A DNA stretch of 26,000 nucleotides from Verrucomicrobiota bacterium (GCA_010024525.1 RGGS01000001.1:1-26000), one strand, 5' to 3'. Counted from the stretch's first letter, positions 7,394 through 15,218 are shown. The notes: a model not told the origin generated them from the letters alone. Made by a program: numbers and translations.

Positions 7394-10300
7394 TTGCCTA
7401 AGTCCGTTCAGAGAAAAGAACTGAAAGAGCTCCTCGGCACGCTAGGTGGAAAAGAACTGGTGGGCGGGTGGGATACGGAGGAGGTGTGTCGTGGGACCGG
7501 ACTTAACGCTTCGGCAAACGCCTTTCTGGCTGTCACCCTGATCTCGGTGTCCCAAAAGGCGGGTTGGTTGGTGGTGGCTCGTGGACCCAAAGAGCAGGAG
7601 GAAATGGCATCGGAAATCGAGGCCTGGGGTGGGGATCCTTTGGTGATTCCTGAAGCGTATCGGGGAGAGGAAAAGGTGCGTCCCGATCCCGATCTCCAGG
7701 CGGAGTGGATTGGCGCCCTCGGGCGATGTTTGGAAAATCCGCGTCCCAGATTAATCTTGGTGACGGAACAGGTTTTGAGAGAAAAGCATCCACGTCCGCA
7801 CTTGGTTGCGCAGGGAACCAGAAAAATCCAGCGAGGAGATCTTGTGGATCCCATGGAATTGAGCGAGGAGTGCATCCGTGCCGGATATCAGAGGGTGCAT
7901 ACGGTTGCGGAGCGTGGAGAGGTGGCTCGACGGGGTGGGATTGTGGACGTTTTTTCCATGCATGCTGACCTGCCGGTCCGAATGGAATGGGGTGGGGATC
8001 GCATCGAGTCGATCAGAAACTTTGATCTCCATGAGCAAGTTGGCATTGGTGAAATCTCTTCCACGAGTCTTCTTCTGGGTCGACCCATTGACATGCTTCG
8101 TGAGGGGTCGCTCTACGACTATCTGGAGGGCTCCTGGGGAAAAATGCTCTGTTCCCACGAGGGAGAGAATGAGCCCAGTCCGGTTTTTGGAGTCAGTCAT
8201 GGATTTACGGGTGAACCCCTCCGTGAGGCCGGACTGGTGGAAGCCAGGAGAAGAAGAGTTGGGTCCGAGGTTCGTGCCTGGTTGGCCCGGGGTTGGCGGG
8301 TGGTCATGACCGGGGTCAATGAAGGTGAAGCGGCTCGCCTGGAAGAGTGGCTGGCCGAGTGCGATATCCCGCCGGGAGAAGTTGATAAAATCGAATTTGT
8401 CATTTCCGGTTTGGCCCGTGGTTTTGCCTGCCCCAAGGAGTCATGGGTGGTTGTGACCGGAGCCGAGTTACTAGGGAGGACGGAAAGTTATCGGGGGCAT
8501 CGGCGATTATCGGGGCGTTTGGGAGATGGATGGAAAAGGCCCGTCTTTGATCCGGGGGAGCTGAAACTGGGAGATTATGCCGTTCATCTTCAACATGGGG
8601 TGGCCCTGTATGAAGGATTGGGGGACAAGCCAGGGGGTAAAGGACAGTGCCTCCTTTTGAAATATGCTGAGGGGGCCCGCTTATATGTTCCGGTCGAAGA
8701 ATCGTATCTGGTTTCACGTTACGTGGGGGTAGGCAAGAAACGACCGATGCTGGACACCCTTGGGGGTGGAAGATGGGAAAGGGCCAAGGCCAAGGCGGAA
8801 AAGGCGGTTGAGGACTTTGCCGCCACGCTCCTGAGGACTGCAGCGGAAAGGGAGGCCTTACCGGGGAACGCCTTCCCTCCGGACCATGAATGGCAGGCTA
8901 AATTTGAGTCAGAGTTTATCCATCAACCGACTACCGACCAAATCAGGGCTATCGCCGAGACCAAGGCGGATATGGAGCGCAAGCGTCCCATGGATCGCCT
9001 GGTGTGTGGGGATGTGGGTTATGGGAAGACCGAAGTCGCGATTCGGGCCATCTTCAAGGCGGTCCTCGCCGGCAAGCAGGCGGTCCTGCTGGCGCCAACC
9101 ACGGTGTTGGCCCAACAGCATGCCCGCAATCTGCGGGAGCGGTTTGCCGACTGGCCGGTGGCGGTGGAGGAACTGAGTCGATTTCGCACGGCGGGAGAGC
9201 AGAACCAGGCGGTCCGCGGGTTGGCAGATGGAAGTGTGGATGTGGTGGTGGGAACCCACCGACTGCTATCTCCCGATGTGGTGTTCCATAACCTGGGATT
9301 AGTGGTGATCGATGAGGAGCAAAGGTTTGGGGTCAAACAGAAGGAAAAACTGAAAGAAAAATTCCGGAGGGTGGATGTTTTGACCCTTTCCGCCACGCCC
9401 ATCCCCCGGACCCTTTATTTGGCCATGCTGGGTGCCCGAGATCTTAGCCAGATTGAGACTCCGCCCCCAGGCAGGCACCCCATCGAGACCGTGGTGGCCG
9501 AGTACGATGAACGTTTGGTCCGTGAGTGGATTCGGCGTGAACTGGGTCGTGGAGGCCAGGTTTACTATTTGCACAACCGGGTAGCCGCATTGCCCCTTTT
9601 GGCGAAAAAAGTCAGGGAGTTGGTTCCGGGGGCCAAAGTGGCCATCGCTCACGGGCAGATGGGAGAAGGTGAGCTGGAGGATGTCATGGGCCGTTTTGTC
9701 AGAGGAAAAGCCGACGTTCTCCTTTGCACCACCATTGTGGAGAGCGGCTTGGATATTCCCAATGCCAACACGATCATTTTGGACCGGGCTGACCGTTTTG
9801 GGCTGGCCGATCTTTACCAACTACGGGGAAGAGTGGGTCGTGCCCAACACCGGGCTTACGCTCTTTTGTTGGTGCCAAGGGAACGAAGGGGGGGAGAGGC
9901 CGGGGAGCGGGTTGAAGCTCTGCAGATGCACGGTGGATTGGGGGCGGGATATCGGATTGCCATGCGGGACCTAGAAATCCGTGGGGCCGGCAATCTGCTG
10001 GGAACGGAACAGAGTGGTCATGTGGCGGTCATTGGCTTCGAGTTATACTGTCGTCTGTTGCGTTCGGCCGTGGCGCGAATGAAAAAAGGGGAGTGGAGAC
10101 CTCCTCCTTTGGTCCAGATTCGATTGGATTTTCTGACCTTGCGGGCAGCGGATGTCGGGGACGGCGTAGCCGGTGCATTTTTGCCTGCCGGGTACATTCC
10201 CGGGGTTCGGGAGCGCATCGAGGCCTACCGGTCCGTCGCCGAGGCAGGAAGCCTGAAGGAGGTGGTAGATTTGGGCAAAACTTGGCGGGATCGCTACGGG

Positions 10301-10513
10301 CCTTGGCCGGTGGAAGTGGCGCTGTTACTTACATACCATCGGGTAAGAATCCAAGCGGGCCTCAACGGCGTGACCCGGCTGGAGACAGAGGATGATAAGA
10401 TCCGGATATGGAAGGGGTTGGAGCTGGAAATGGTTGGCACAAAGCTACCCCGTTTGACCGGTCCGACAGCGCCCGATAAGCTCGCACAAATTGAGGGATG
10501 GCTAAAAGCATGA
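7394..10513 (+). CDS. mfd: Transcription-repair coupling factor Mfd
   Basis: Mfd is a DNA translocase that removes RNA polymerase stalled at lesions and recruits UvrA. The 1039-residue protein has an N-terminal UvrB-like region (to ~380; RRGGIVDVFS, LPVRMEWGGDRIESIR), the RNA-polymerase-interacting Tudor domain from ~390 (LKLGDYAVHLQHGVALYEGL), helicase motif I GDVGYGKT at 539-546, the DEEQ box at 640-643, SATPIPRTL, the TTIVESGLDIPNAN and QLRGRVGR motifs of the second RecA lobe, and a C-terminal TRCF domain. It is about 100 residues shorter than E. coli Mfd, mostly in the N-terminal half. The only start after the in-frame stop at 7382 is TTG 7394; an ATG at 7387 in another frame stops after four codons. 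Its stop lies within the start region of the SurA-like gene. Confidence 0.96.
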   Translation: MPKSVQRKELKELLGTLGGKELVGGWDTEEVCRGTGLNASANAFLAVTLISVSQKAGWLVVARGPKEQEEMASEIEAWGGDPLVIPEAYRGEEKVRPDPDLQAEWIGALGRCLENPRPRLILVTEQVLREKHPRPHLVAQGTRKIQRGDLVDPMELSEECIRAGYQRVHTVAERGEVARRGGIVDVFSMHADLPVRMEWGGDRIESIRNFDLHEQVGIGEISSTSLLLGRPIDMLREGSLYDYLEGSWGKMLCSHEGENEPSPVFGVSHGFTGEPLREAGLVEARRRRVGSEVRAWLARGWRVVMTGVNEGEAARLEEWLAECDIPPGEVDKIEFVISGLARGFACPKESWVVVTGAELLGRTESYRGHRRLSGRLGDGWKRPVFDPGELKLGDYAVHLQHGVALYEGLGDKPGGKGQCLLLKYAEGARLYVPVEESYLVSRYVGVGKKRPMLDTLGGGRWERAKAKAEKAVEDFAATLLRTAAEREALPGNAFPPDHEWQAKFESEFIHQPTTDQIRAIAETKADMERKRPMDRLVCGDVGYGKTEVAIRAIFKAVLAGKQAVLLAPTTVLAQQHARNLRERFADWPVAVEELSRFRTAGEQNQAVRGLADGSVDVVVGTHRLLSPDVVFHNLGLVVIDEEQRFGVKQKEKLKEKFRRVDVLTLSATPIPRTLYLAMLGARDLSQIETPPPGRHPIETVVAEYDERLVREWIRRELGRGGQVYYLHNRVAALPLLAKKVRELVPGAKVAIAHGQMGEGELEDVMGRFVRGKADVLLCTTIVESGLDIPNANTIILDRADRFGLADLYQLRGRVGRAQHRAYALLLVPRERRGGEAGERVEALQMHGGLGAGYRIAMRDLEIRGAGNLLGTEQSGHVAVIGFELYCRLLRSAVARMKKGEWRPPPLVQIRLDFLTLRAADVGDGVAGAFLPAGYIPGVRERIEAYRSVAEAGSLKEVVDLGKTWRDRYGPWPVEVALLLTYHRVRIQAGLNGVTRLETEDDKIRIWKGLELEMVGTKLPRLTGPTAPDKLAQIEGWLKA

Positions 10514-11502
10514 ACAAAGCAGTATGGATGACGGCTTTGGCCGTCGGGGCATGGGTGCAGCAAGGGTATCCGCAAAACTCGATTCCCAATGGCGTAGCCG
10601 CCGTGGTCAATAGCGAAGCCATTACCTTGCGGGATGTGCTGGCCCAGACCCAAATGGAGGAGGACGACCTCAAGACCCAGCAGGCCAACGGGAAGATCAC
10701 CAATGAGGAAAGAAAAGAAAAGATCCGCGCCCGACGGAACACCGTGCTGGATTCCTTAATTGAGACCAAACTCATCCTTCAGGATTACAAGAAAAAGGGA
10801 TATAACTTTCCCGATTATTACTTTGATCGAGAAGAGAGGCAAAAGATCCGGGATCAGTTTGGGGGAGATCGTCAGGCCCTGATCAAGACGCTGGAGGAGC
10901 GCGGCCAAACCCTGGCGGATTGGAAGAAATACATCCGGGAGACTTTTATTGTGCAGCAGATGCGGATCATCAACGCCAAAAGATATATCACCATTTCCCC
11001 TCATATGATCGAAGCTTACTACCAGCAACACGTGCGGGACTTTCTCCAGCCTGACCGCGTGAAAATGAGGATGATCTATCTGGCTCCGGGAAGCAGCGAA
11101 AATGTGGAGGCAACCGCCAAGGAGGTGTTGGCGAGGGTGGAATCAGGGGAGGACTTTGCCTCTCTTGCGAAAAAGTATTCCGAATACAACCGATCGGGTG
11201 GCGGATTATTTCAGGATAACAACGGATGGGCGGAGCGGGACGGATTGAAAAGTGAGTTGGCTGAAGTGGCTTTCCAGTTAAGACCCGGTCAATCCAGCGG
11301 TCTGATCTCCCTGCCCACCGCGGATGGTCGGGCGGCCTACTACATCCTAAATGTCGAGGAAGTGAAGAAGGCGACCGTGACGCCTCTTTCCAGCATCCGA
11401 GATGCGATTGAAAGCACCCTCCAAGCGGCAGAAAGTGAAAAGGTGCAACGGGACTGGATCGATCGGTTGAGGCGGGATGCCTACATTGAGAAATTCCTGT
11501 GA
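10510..11502 (+). CDS. SurA-like periplasmic peptidyl-prolyl isomerase/chaperone
   Basis: A 330-residue exported protein. After a short signal-like N-terminus (MNKAVWMTALAVGAWVQQG) comes a SurA N-terminal domain (IPNGVAAVVNSEAITLRDVL... to about 170) and a parvulin rotamase domain (about 175-290: VKMRMIYLAPG, GEDFASLAKKYSEYNRSGGGLFQDNNGW, LRPGQSSGLISLP, YYILNVEEVK). This matches SurA/PrsA-type chaperones that help outer-membrane proteins fold. One parvulin domain is present, where E. coli SurA has two. ATG 10510 overlaps the mfd stop as ATGA and has GAGGG 12 bp upstream; ATG 10498 gives four extra residues and is the alternative. The stop overlaps the pdxA start. The porin at 19969-21621 is a possible client type. 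Confidence 0.85.
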   Translation: MNKAVWMTALAVGAWVQQGYPQNSIPNGVAAVVNSEAITLRDVLAQTQMEEDDLKTQQANGKITNEERKEKIRARRNTVLDSLIETKLILQDYKKKGYNFPDYYFDREERQKIRDQFGGDRQALIKTLEERGQTLADWKKYIRETFIVQQMRIINAKRYITISPHMIEAYYQQHVRDFLQPDRVKMRMIYLAPGSSENVEATAKEVLARVESGEDFASLAKKYSEYNRSGGGLFQDNNGWAERDGLKSELAEVAFQLRPGQSSGLISLPTADGRAAYYILNVEEVKKATVTPLSSIRDAIESTLQAAESEKVQRDWIDRLRRDAYIEKFL

Positions 11503-12380
11503 GAAAGTGTCCAAGGCTGGTGGGTGTGACCCTGGGGGATCCGGCCGGAGTTGGGCCGGAGTTGATTCACCGGGCCCTGAGAAAGGTTGGAAAAACTATT
11601 GCAGTGGAGGTGGTGGGCCAAATGGGGAAGGTTCGACCAGGGAGACCCAGCTTGGCGGGAGCACGAGCGGCGGTGGCGGGCCTAAAGAAAAGCGTCCTTT
11701 TTCTCAAAAATAGCCGCTGGGCGGCGGTGGTGAATGGTCCGGTATCCAAGGCATGGTTACGGAGAACGGGATTCACGTTTCCCGGGCAAACTGAGTTCTA
11801 TGCCCATGCGTTTGGTAAGAAGGCTGACGAAGTCACGATGATGATGATTGGTCCCCGTTTGCGCATTGCCTTGGTCAGCACACACCTTCCCTTGCTGGAA
11901 GCGGTCCGCAATCTAAGGAAAAAAGACATCGTCCGATCCGGCATCCATCTGGCTGATATTCTGAAACGAATGGGCTATAAAAAGCCAAGGATTGCCGTCT
12001 CCGGCCTCAACCCACATGCAGGAGAGGGCGGGGCCTTTGGGAAGGAAGAAAGAAAAATCGTCAGCCCAGCCATCCGGGAACTACGAAGAAAGACCGGACT
12101 GAGTATTGCCGGGCCTGAATCCCCCGATTCCGTATACCGGCGAGCCTATGCTGGAGAATATGACGGGGTGGTGGCCCTTTATCATGATCAAGGTTTAATC
12201 CCGGCCAAGTTACTGGACTTCGACTCGACGGTGAATCTGACCGCCGGTCTCCCGGTGGTCCGGTGTTCTCCCGATCACGGAACTGCTTTTTCGCTGGCGG
12301 GACGGGGTACCGCCAAGCCAGACAGCTTGATCTCCGCGATTCGTTTGGCCCACTTGCTTGCCAAAAGCCCCGCCAGATGA
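11499..12380 (+). CDS. pdxA: 4-hydroxythreonine-4-phosphate dehydrogenase PdxA
   Basis: PdxA oxidises 4-phosphohydroxy-L-threonine in the DXP-dependent pathway to pyridoxal phosphate. The 293-residue protein shows GVTLGDPAGVGPE at 9-21, NGPVSKAW, the substrate-binding FPGQTEF, a metal-ligand His in STHLPL, LNPHAGEGGAFGKEE with a second His, and YHDQGLIPAKLLDFDSTVN with the third. It is ~35 residues shorter than the usual ~330; the missing part lies around residues 45-60, where the second strand region is compressed. It starts at GTG 11499, overlapping the SurA-like stop (GTGA), and ends with an ATGA overlap into the next gene, so the run is probably translated as a coupled unit. The family split between PdxA and PdxA2 cannot be settled here. 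Confidence 0.93.
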   Translation: MRKCPRLVGVTLGDPAGVGPELIHRALRKVGKTIAVEVVGQMGKVRPGRPSLAGARAAVAGLKKSVLFLKNSRWAAVVNGPVSKAWLRRTGFTFPGQTEFYAHAFGKKADEVTMMMIGPRLRIALVSTHLPLLEAVRNLRKKDIVRSGIHLADILKRMGYKKPRIAVSGLNPHAGEGGAFGKEERKIVSPAIRELRRKTGLSIAGPESPDSVYRRAYAGEYDGVVALYHDQGLIPAKLLDFDSTVNLTAGLPVVRCSPDHGTAFSLAGRGTAKPDSLISAIRLAHLLAKSPAR

Positions 12381-13663
12381 AGGAGGGGAATTGCATTGAG
12401 GAACTGACAAGGAATCTCCCTTCGCAAGGTCTTTTTCAGGGGAAACAGTGGCGCTGGTCGGATCGTCCTCTTGTTTTAGGGGAGGAGGATTTGCGCTTTT
12501 TAGAGGGTTTAGGCCGGAGGCTTCACTCTTTTCTTAAGGCGGCCGACAAGCTTTACCGTGGGAGCACTGAGGAGGGTAGTCCTGCCTGGATATCGAATTG
12601 GCTGGACCAAGGAAAGCCCGCTGAAATTGTGCGTTTGGGCAGAGATCAGAAGGCCGTAACCCCGCGAATTATCCGTCCAGATCTGATTCGCACCGACCAA
12701 GGTTGGGCCTTAACTGAGATCGATTCCGTCCCTGGAGGGATTGGATTAACCGCCTGGCTGCAGGAGCAGTATGCCGGATTGGGGTATTCGGTTTTGGGTG
12801 GTATGAACGGCATGCGGAACATGGTGCATGAAGTTCTGGGGAATTCCGGCGAGGTGGTTATCTCCCAAGAGGCCGGAGATTACCGGCCTGAATGGCAGTG
12901 GCTGGTGGGAATGTCCCGGGTGAAATCTGCGGAAGACTATCGATTCGGAGGAGAGCCCGTTTACCGTTTCTTTGAGATGTTTGACTGGATGAAACTGGAG
13001 GGAATCCGATCCACTTGGGGAAACAAAGTCAGGATGGATGCCCCCCCCAAGGCCTATTTGGAGGAAAAACTGTGGTGGGCGCTTTTGTGGATGAAACCAC
13101 TGGAACAACTTTGGAGGAAAGAACTGGGTGAAGGTTTTTTCAGGGAATTGCGGGCTTTGGTGCCGCGAGCCTGGCCTTTGCGTCCGGTGGAGTTGCCACC
13201 GGAAGCGGTTCTTCCTGAATTGGAAATCCGGTCATGGTCCGAGCTTGAGAATGTCAGTCAGAAAGGCAGGGATATGGTCATCAAGGTTAGCGGTTTTTCT
13301 CCGAAGGCCTGGGGCTCGCGCGGGGTGCTGTTGGGTAGTGATCATCCGAAAGAGCGGTGGGTTGGGGAATTGCGCGAGGGTTTGGCAGCATGGGATCGTG
13401 AACCAAGAATCTTGCAGAAATTTTCCCATCCCGGGAAGGTAACGCATCCTGTCTGGAACAAGGATTTGAGGGTGATGGAGGAGGAAAATTGGAGGTTGCG
13501 CCTATGTCCTTACTATCTGGTGACAGCTGATCGGGTGGAGTTAAAGGGCGTACTTGCGACGCTATGCCCAACGGACAAAAAGCTGATTCACGGAATGCAG
13601 GATGCCGTACTCGTTCCGGTGGCGGCTGGGCGGGATGAGAGACCCAAGCGGGAGGGCCCTTAG
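12377..13663 (+). CDS. Unrecognised protein, possibly circularly permuted ATP-grasp
   Basis: A 428-residue soluble protein that I cannot name. Residues ~98-130 read RPDLIRTDQGWALTEIDSVPGGIGL, like the metal-binding end of an ATP-grasp fold (R.D....g...EiN..PGG). The parts expected to come before it occur instead near the C-terminus: MVIKVSGF at ~300 (candidate ATP-binding Lys), WGSRGVLLG (glycine loop) and PRILQKFSH (hinge). This order suggests a circularly permuted ATP-grasp, as in the CP-ATPgrasp and glutathionylspermidine synthase-like families; that is inference. Such enzymes join a carboxylate to an amine or thiol. ATG 12377 overlaps the pdxA stop (ATGA); the frame is open further upstream to 12263 but only within pdxA. 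No signal peptide is evident. It is followed by convergent rpmG 29 bp away. Confidence 0.7.
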   Translation: MKEGNCIEELTRNLPSQGLFQGKQWRWSDRPLVLGEEDLRFLEGLGRRLHSFLKAADKLYRGSTEEGSPAWISNWLDQGKPAEIVRLGRDQKAVTPRIIRPDLIRTDQGWALTEIDSVPGGIGLTAWLQEQYAGLGYSVLGGMNGMRNMVHEVLGNSGEVVISQEAGDYRPEWQWLVGMSRVKSAEDYRFGGEPVYRFFEMFDWMKLEGIRSTWGNKVRMDAPPKAYLEEKLWWALLWMKPLEQLWRKELGEGFFRELRALVPRAWPLRPVELPPEAVLPELEIRSWSELENVSQKGRDMVIKVSGFSPKAWGSRGVLLGSDHPKERWVGELREGLAAWDREPRILQKFSHPGKVTHPVWNKDLRVMEEENWRLRLCPYYLVTADRVELKGVLATLCPTDKKLIHGMQDAVLVPVAAGRDERPKREGP

Positions 13664-13692
13664 ACCTACCCGGTCAAAAGAAATAGGACCGC

Positions 13693-13857
13693 TTACTTCT
13701 TTTCGCGGTGGACGGTATAGCGCTTGAGGAAAGGATTAAACTTTTTCAGCTCAATGCGATCTTTTTGCAATTTTTTGTTCTTGGTGCCGAAATAACGCGA
13801 AGGGGGTTTGCCCTCAGCCCGTGCTTCCGTGCATTCAAAGATGATCTGTTCGCGCAT
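13693..13857 (-). CDS. rpmG: 50S ribosomal protein L33, zinc-less form
   Basis: A 54-residue basic protein beginning MREQIIFECTEARAEGKP and continuing SRYFGTKNKKLQKDRIELKKFNPFLKRYTVHREKK. TKNKK, the IELKKFNP block and the RYTVHREKK end are the L33 signature. Of the four zinc-ribbon cysteines of the C+ type only Cys9 remains; the CPxC pair is replaced by NPFL, so zinc binding is not expected. The ECTEAR N-terminus with a four-to-five residue insertion resembles L33 of Verrucomicrobia/Planctomycetes as I recall them. It lies 37 bp downstream of the exported 202-residue protein's stop on the same strand and converges on the ATP-grasp-like gene. In the gap before it are TTGACC (13887-13892) and a 13-bp perfect dyad (13869-13881). 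Confidence 0.92.
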   Translation of the reverse strand: MREQIIFECTEARAEGKPPSRYFGTKNKKLQKDRIELKKFNPFLKRYTVHREKK

Positions 13858-13894
13858 TACGGAACTCTGCCTGAGTCAGGCGTTCAGGTCAAGG

Positions 13895-14503
13895 CTACCG
13901 GAAATTGGCCCCACGTTCGGCAAAACGGTTTACACCCGAACTGGCTTGGGCGGGTGGTGGGCGACGGATCTCCTCTTTGGCCGGCCCCAAGCTCATAAAA
14001 CCCTTGAGAATAAAGACGTCGACCCAGACATCCGCCTGAGGTTCGTAGGCACGGTAGGGTGCGAACGTTCCATAAAACCGGTACTGATAATTTTTGTCGT
14101 CTTCGGGTCGGGGAAGGAAGGTGTGGGGAAGGGGACAGATCCCCGCGGTTCCCTCCAAAGCCACCCAGCGGGCCTGACGCCAGGATTCCTTGTCTTTTTT
14201 GATCCATCCCCACCCACAATAGTCCTCCACCATGGTCCTTTGGGCGACCCATGATTCACCGTCGGTTTCCCCATGTTTGGCGGGAGTGTGAGCCGCCGGC
14301 AGGGTGGCCCGCACCACTTTTTCCTCCACCGGCTTTCTTATCTCCTCCTCCTCTTCGGACTCCCGGACTTCCTGTGCCGGGGCAGGGGTGGGGGTGACAG
14401 GATTACTCTCTGTGGGAGATGAAAGGGAACGAAGGGGAAGCGGAGGTGCGAAAAGGACGGCTGGGATGGCAACCCACAAAAACAGGGGAATCAGTAGACC
14501 CAT
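13895..14503 (-). CDS. Exported or membrane-anchored protein with Pro/Glu-rich linker, unknown function
   Basis: A 202-residue protein with a hydrophobic N-terminus (MGLLIPLFLWVAIPAVLFAPP), either a signal peptide or an anchor. A low-complexity linker follows at ~30-62 (PTPAPAQEVRESEEEEEIRKPVEEK), then a domain rich in Trp and Tyr (~80-180: VEDYCGWGWIKKDKESW, RQARWVALEGTAGICPLP, YQYRFYGTFAPYRAYEPQADVWVDVFILKGF) with two cysteines. I do not recognise the domain; alternating hydrophobic and polar residues suggest beta structure. The start ATG overlaps the last 13 bp of the upstream caspase-like gene in another frame, so the two are probably co-expressed. Since both have export signals, they may act together outside the cytoplasm; that is inference. 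The last ~20 residues are Pro/Ala/Arg-rich. Confidence 0.65.
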   Translation of the reverse strand: MGLLIPLFLWVAIPAVLFAPPLPLRSLSSPTESNPVTPTPAPAQEVRESEEEEEIRKPVEEKVVRATLPAAHTPAKHGETDGESWVAQRTMVEDYCGWGWIKKDKESWRQARWVALEGTAGICPLPHTFLPRPEDDKNYQYRFYGTFAPYRAYEPQADVWVDVFILKGFMSLGPAKEEIRRPPPAQASSGVNRFAERGANFR

Positions 14504-15183
14504 GATCCCTCCTTGCCATTAGAGAGTTTGGGCATCCCGCCTTCGCTGTAGTCGGTCTTGCCCACTGCCCCGACCATCGGACGTCCCACGATCATTCTCC
14601 AGCGCTGGGAAAATTCCTCCCCGGAATGGCATCCGTAACTGACGCATTCGGCATTGGAAGTGAAGCTGGATCCGGTGATCTTTTCGAGGTCATCAACGTG
14701 GACCACCAAGGGTTCCAAAGCGCCGCCGTCCACGCGGTTACTGTAGTCAAACATCCAGCATTTCTTGTTGGAATGGCCGAAGTACTCGAGCCGTGAAATT
14801 CTGGGTTTTTCTTTTGATCCGTCGCGGCGGAGGAGGGCGAATAGCTGGCTTTTGTTATCAAAGTAGGTCGGGGTCAGACCCACTTTACCACCCCGCTCCT
14901 CGATGATTTTGAGAAAGTCCTGCTGATCCTCGGCGGCGCGGCTCGTGTAACTGGGGCGAAACACCAGCCATACAATCTCGTCTCCCGGCTTGAGATCTTT
15001 TTTCAGCTCTTCGGCTCGGGTCAGGGCGGAGTCGATGAAGTTGCCCCAGTATTTGTCATGGGACGCTTTCTTGTACTTCTCGAAGGAGCGGAGGGCCGGT
15101 CCGCCCGAAATCAGCACCACGTCATGGGCCTGTAGGGGTAGGCTTACGAAGATCAGACCGGCCACGATTACGAGAAAGCGCAT
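14491..15183 (-). CDS. Exported caspase/metacaspase-like (clan CD) protein, putative
   Basis: A 230-residue protein with a signal peptide (MRFLVIVAGLIFVSLPLQA, cleavage near 19). The mature part starts with a strand (HDVVLISGGPAL), then helical and strand segments (FIDSALTRAEELKKDLKPGDEIVWLVFRP). Two motifs stand out: RLEYFGHSN with His137, and AECVSYGCHSGEEF with Cys185. They resemble the caspase-fold pair, a hydrophobic strand ending in H-G and the D-x-CHSG of metacaspases. The His-Cys separation of 48 residues is within the usual range. The Gly after His is replaced by Ser. A fold search is needed, and activity is only predicted. The frame is open upstream, but the residues before ATG 15181-15183 read as a shadow of icd. 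It overlaps the next minus-strand gene by 13 bp. Confidence 0.62.
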   Translation of the reverse strand: MRFLVIVAGLIFVSLPLQAHDVVLISGGPALRSFEKYKKASHDKYWGNFIDSALTRAEELKKDLKPGDEIVWLVFRPSYTSRAAEDQQDFLKIIEERGGKVGLTPTYFDNKSQLFALLRRDGSKEKPRISRLEYFGHSNKKCWMFDYSNRVDGGALEPLVVHVDDLEKITGSSFTSNAECVSYGCHSGEEFSQRWRMIVGRPMVGAVGKTDYSEGGMPKLSNGKEGSWVY

Positions 15184-15189
15184 CGGGTA

Positions 15190-15218
15190 AGGATACTTTT
15201 TCTTTGAGGGTGGCTCAA
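15190..15218 (-). promoter_or_regulatory. Promoter-like element for the caspase-like gene
   Basis: On the minus strand TTGAGC (15213-15218) and TATCCT (15190-15195) are separated by 17 bp, each matching consensus at four of six positions. The -10 ends six bases before the ATG, which would place the transcript start at or beside the start codon. It lies in the 88-bp gap shared with divergent icd. Confidence 0.33.

Noticed and set aside
13669..13689. CGGTC...GACCG repeat between the ATP-grasp-like gene and rpmG
   Set aside because: A five-base stem with an 11-base loop and no T-run; probably chance, although convergent genes would be expected to have a terminator here.
13708..14254. + strand open frames over rpmG and the 202-residue gene
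   Set aside because: They have no start context or recognisable motifs, and they conflict with L33 and the signal-peptide protein on the minus strand.
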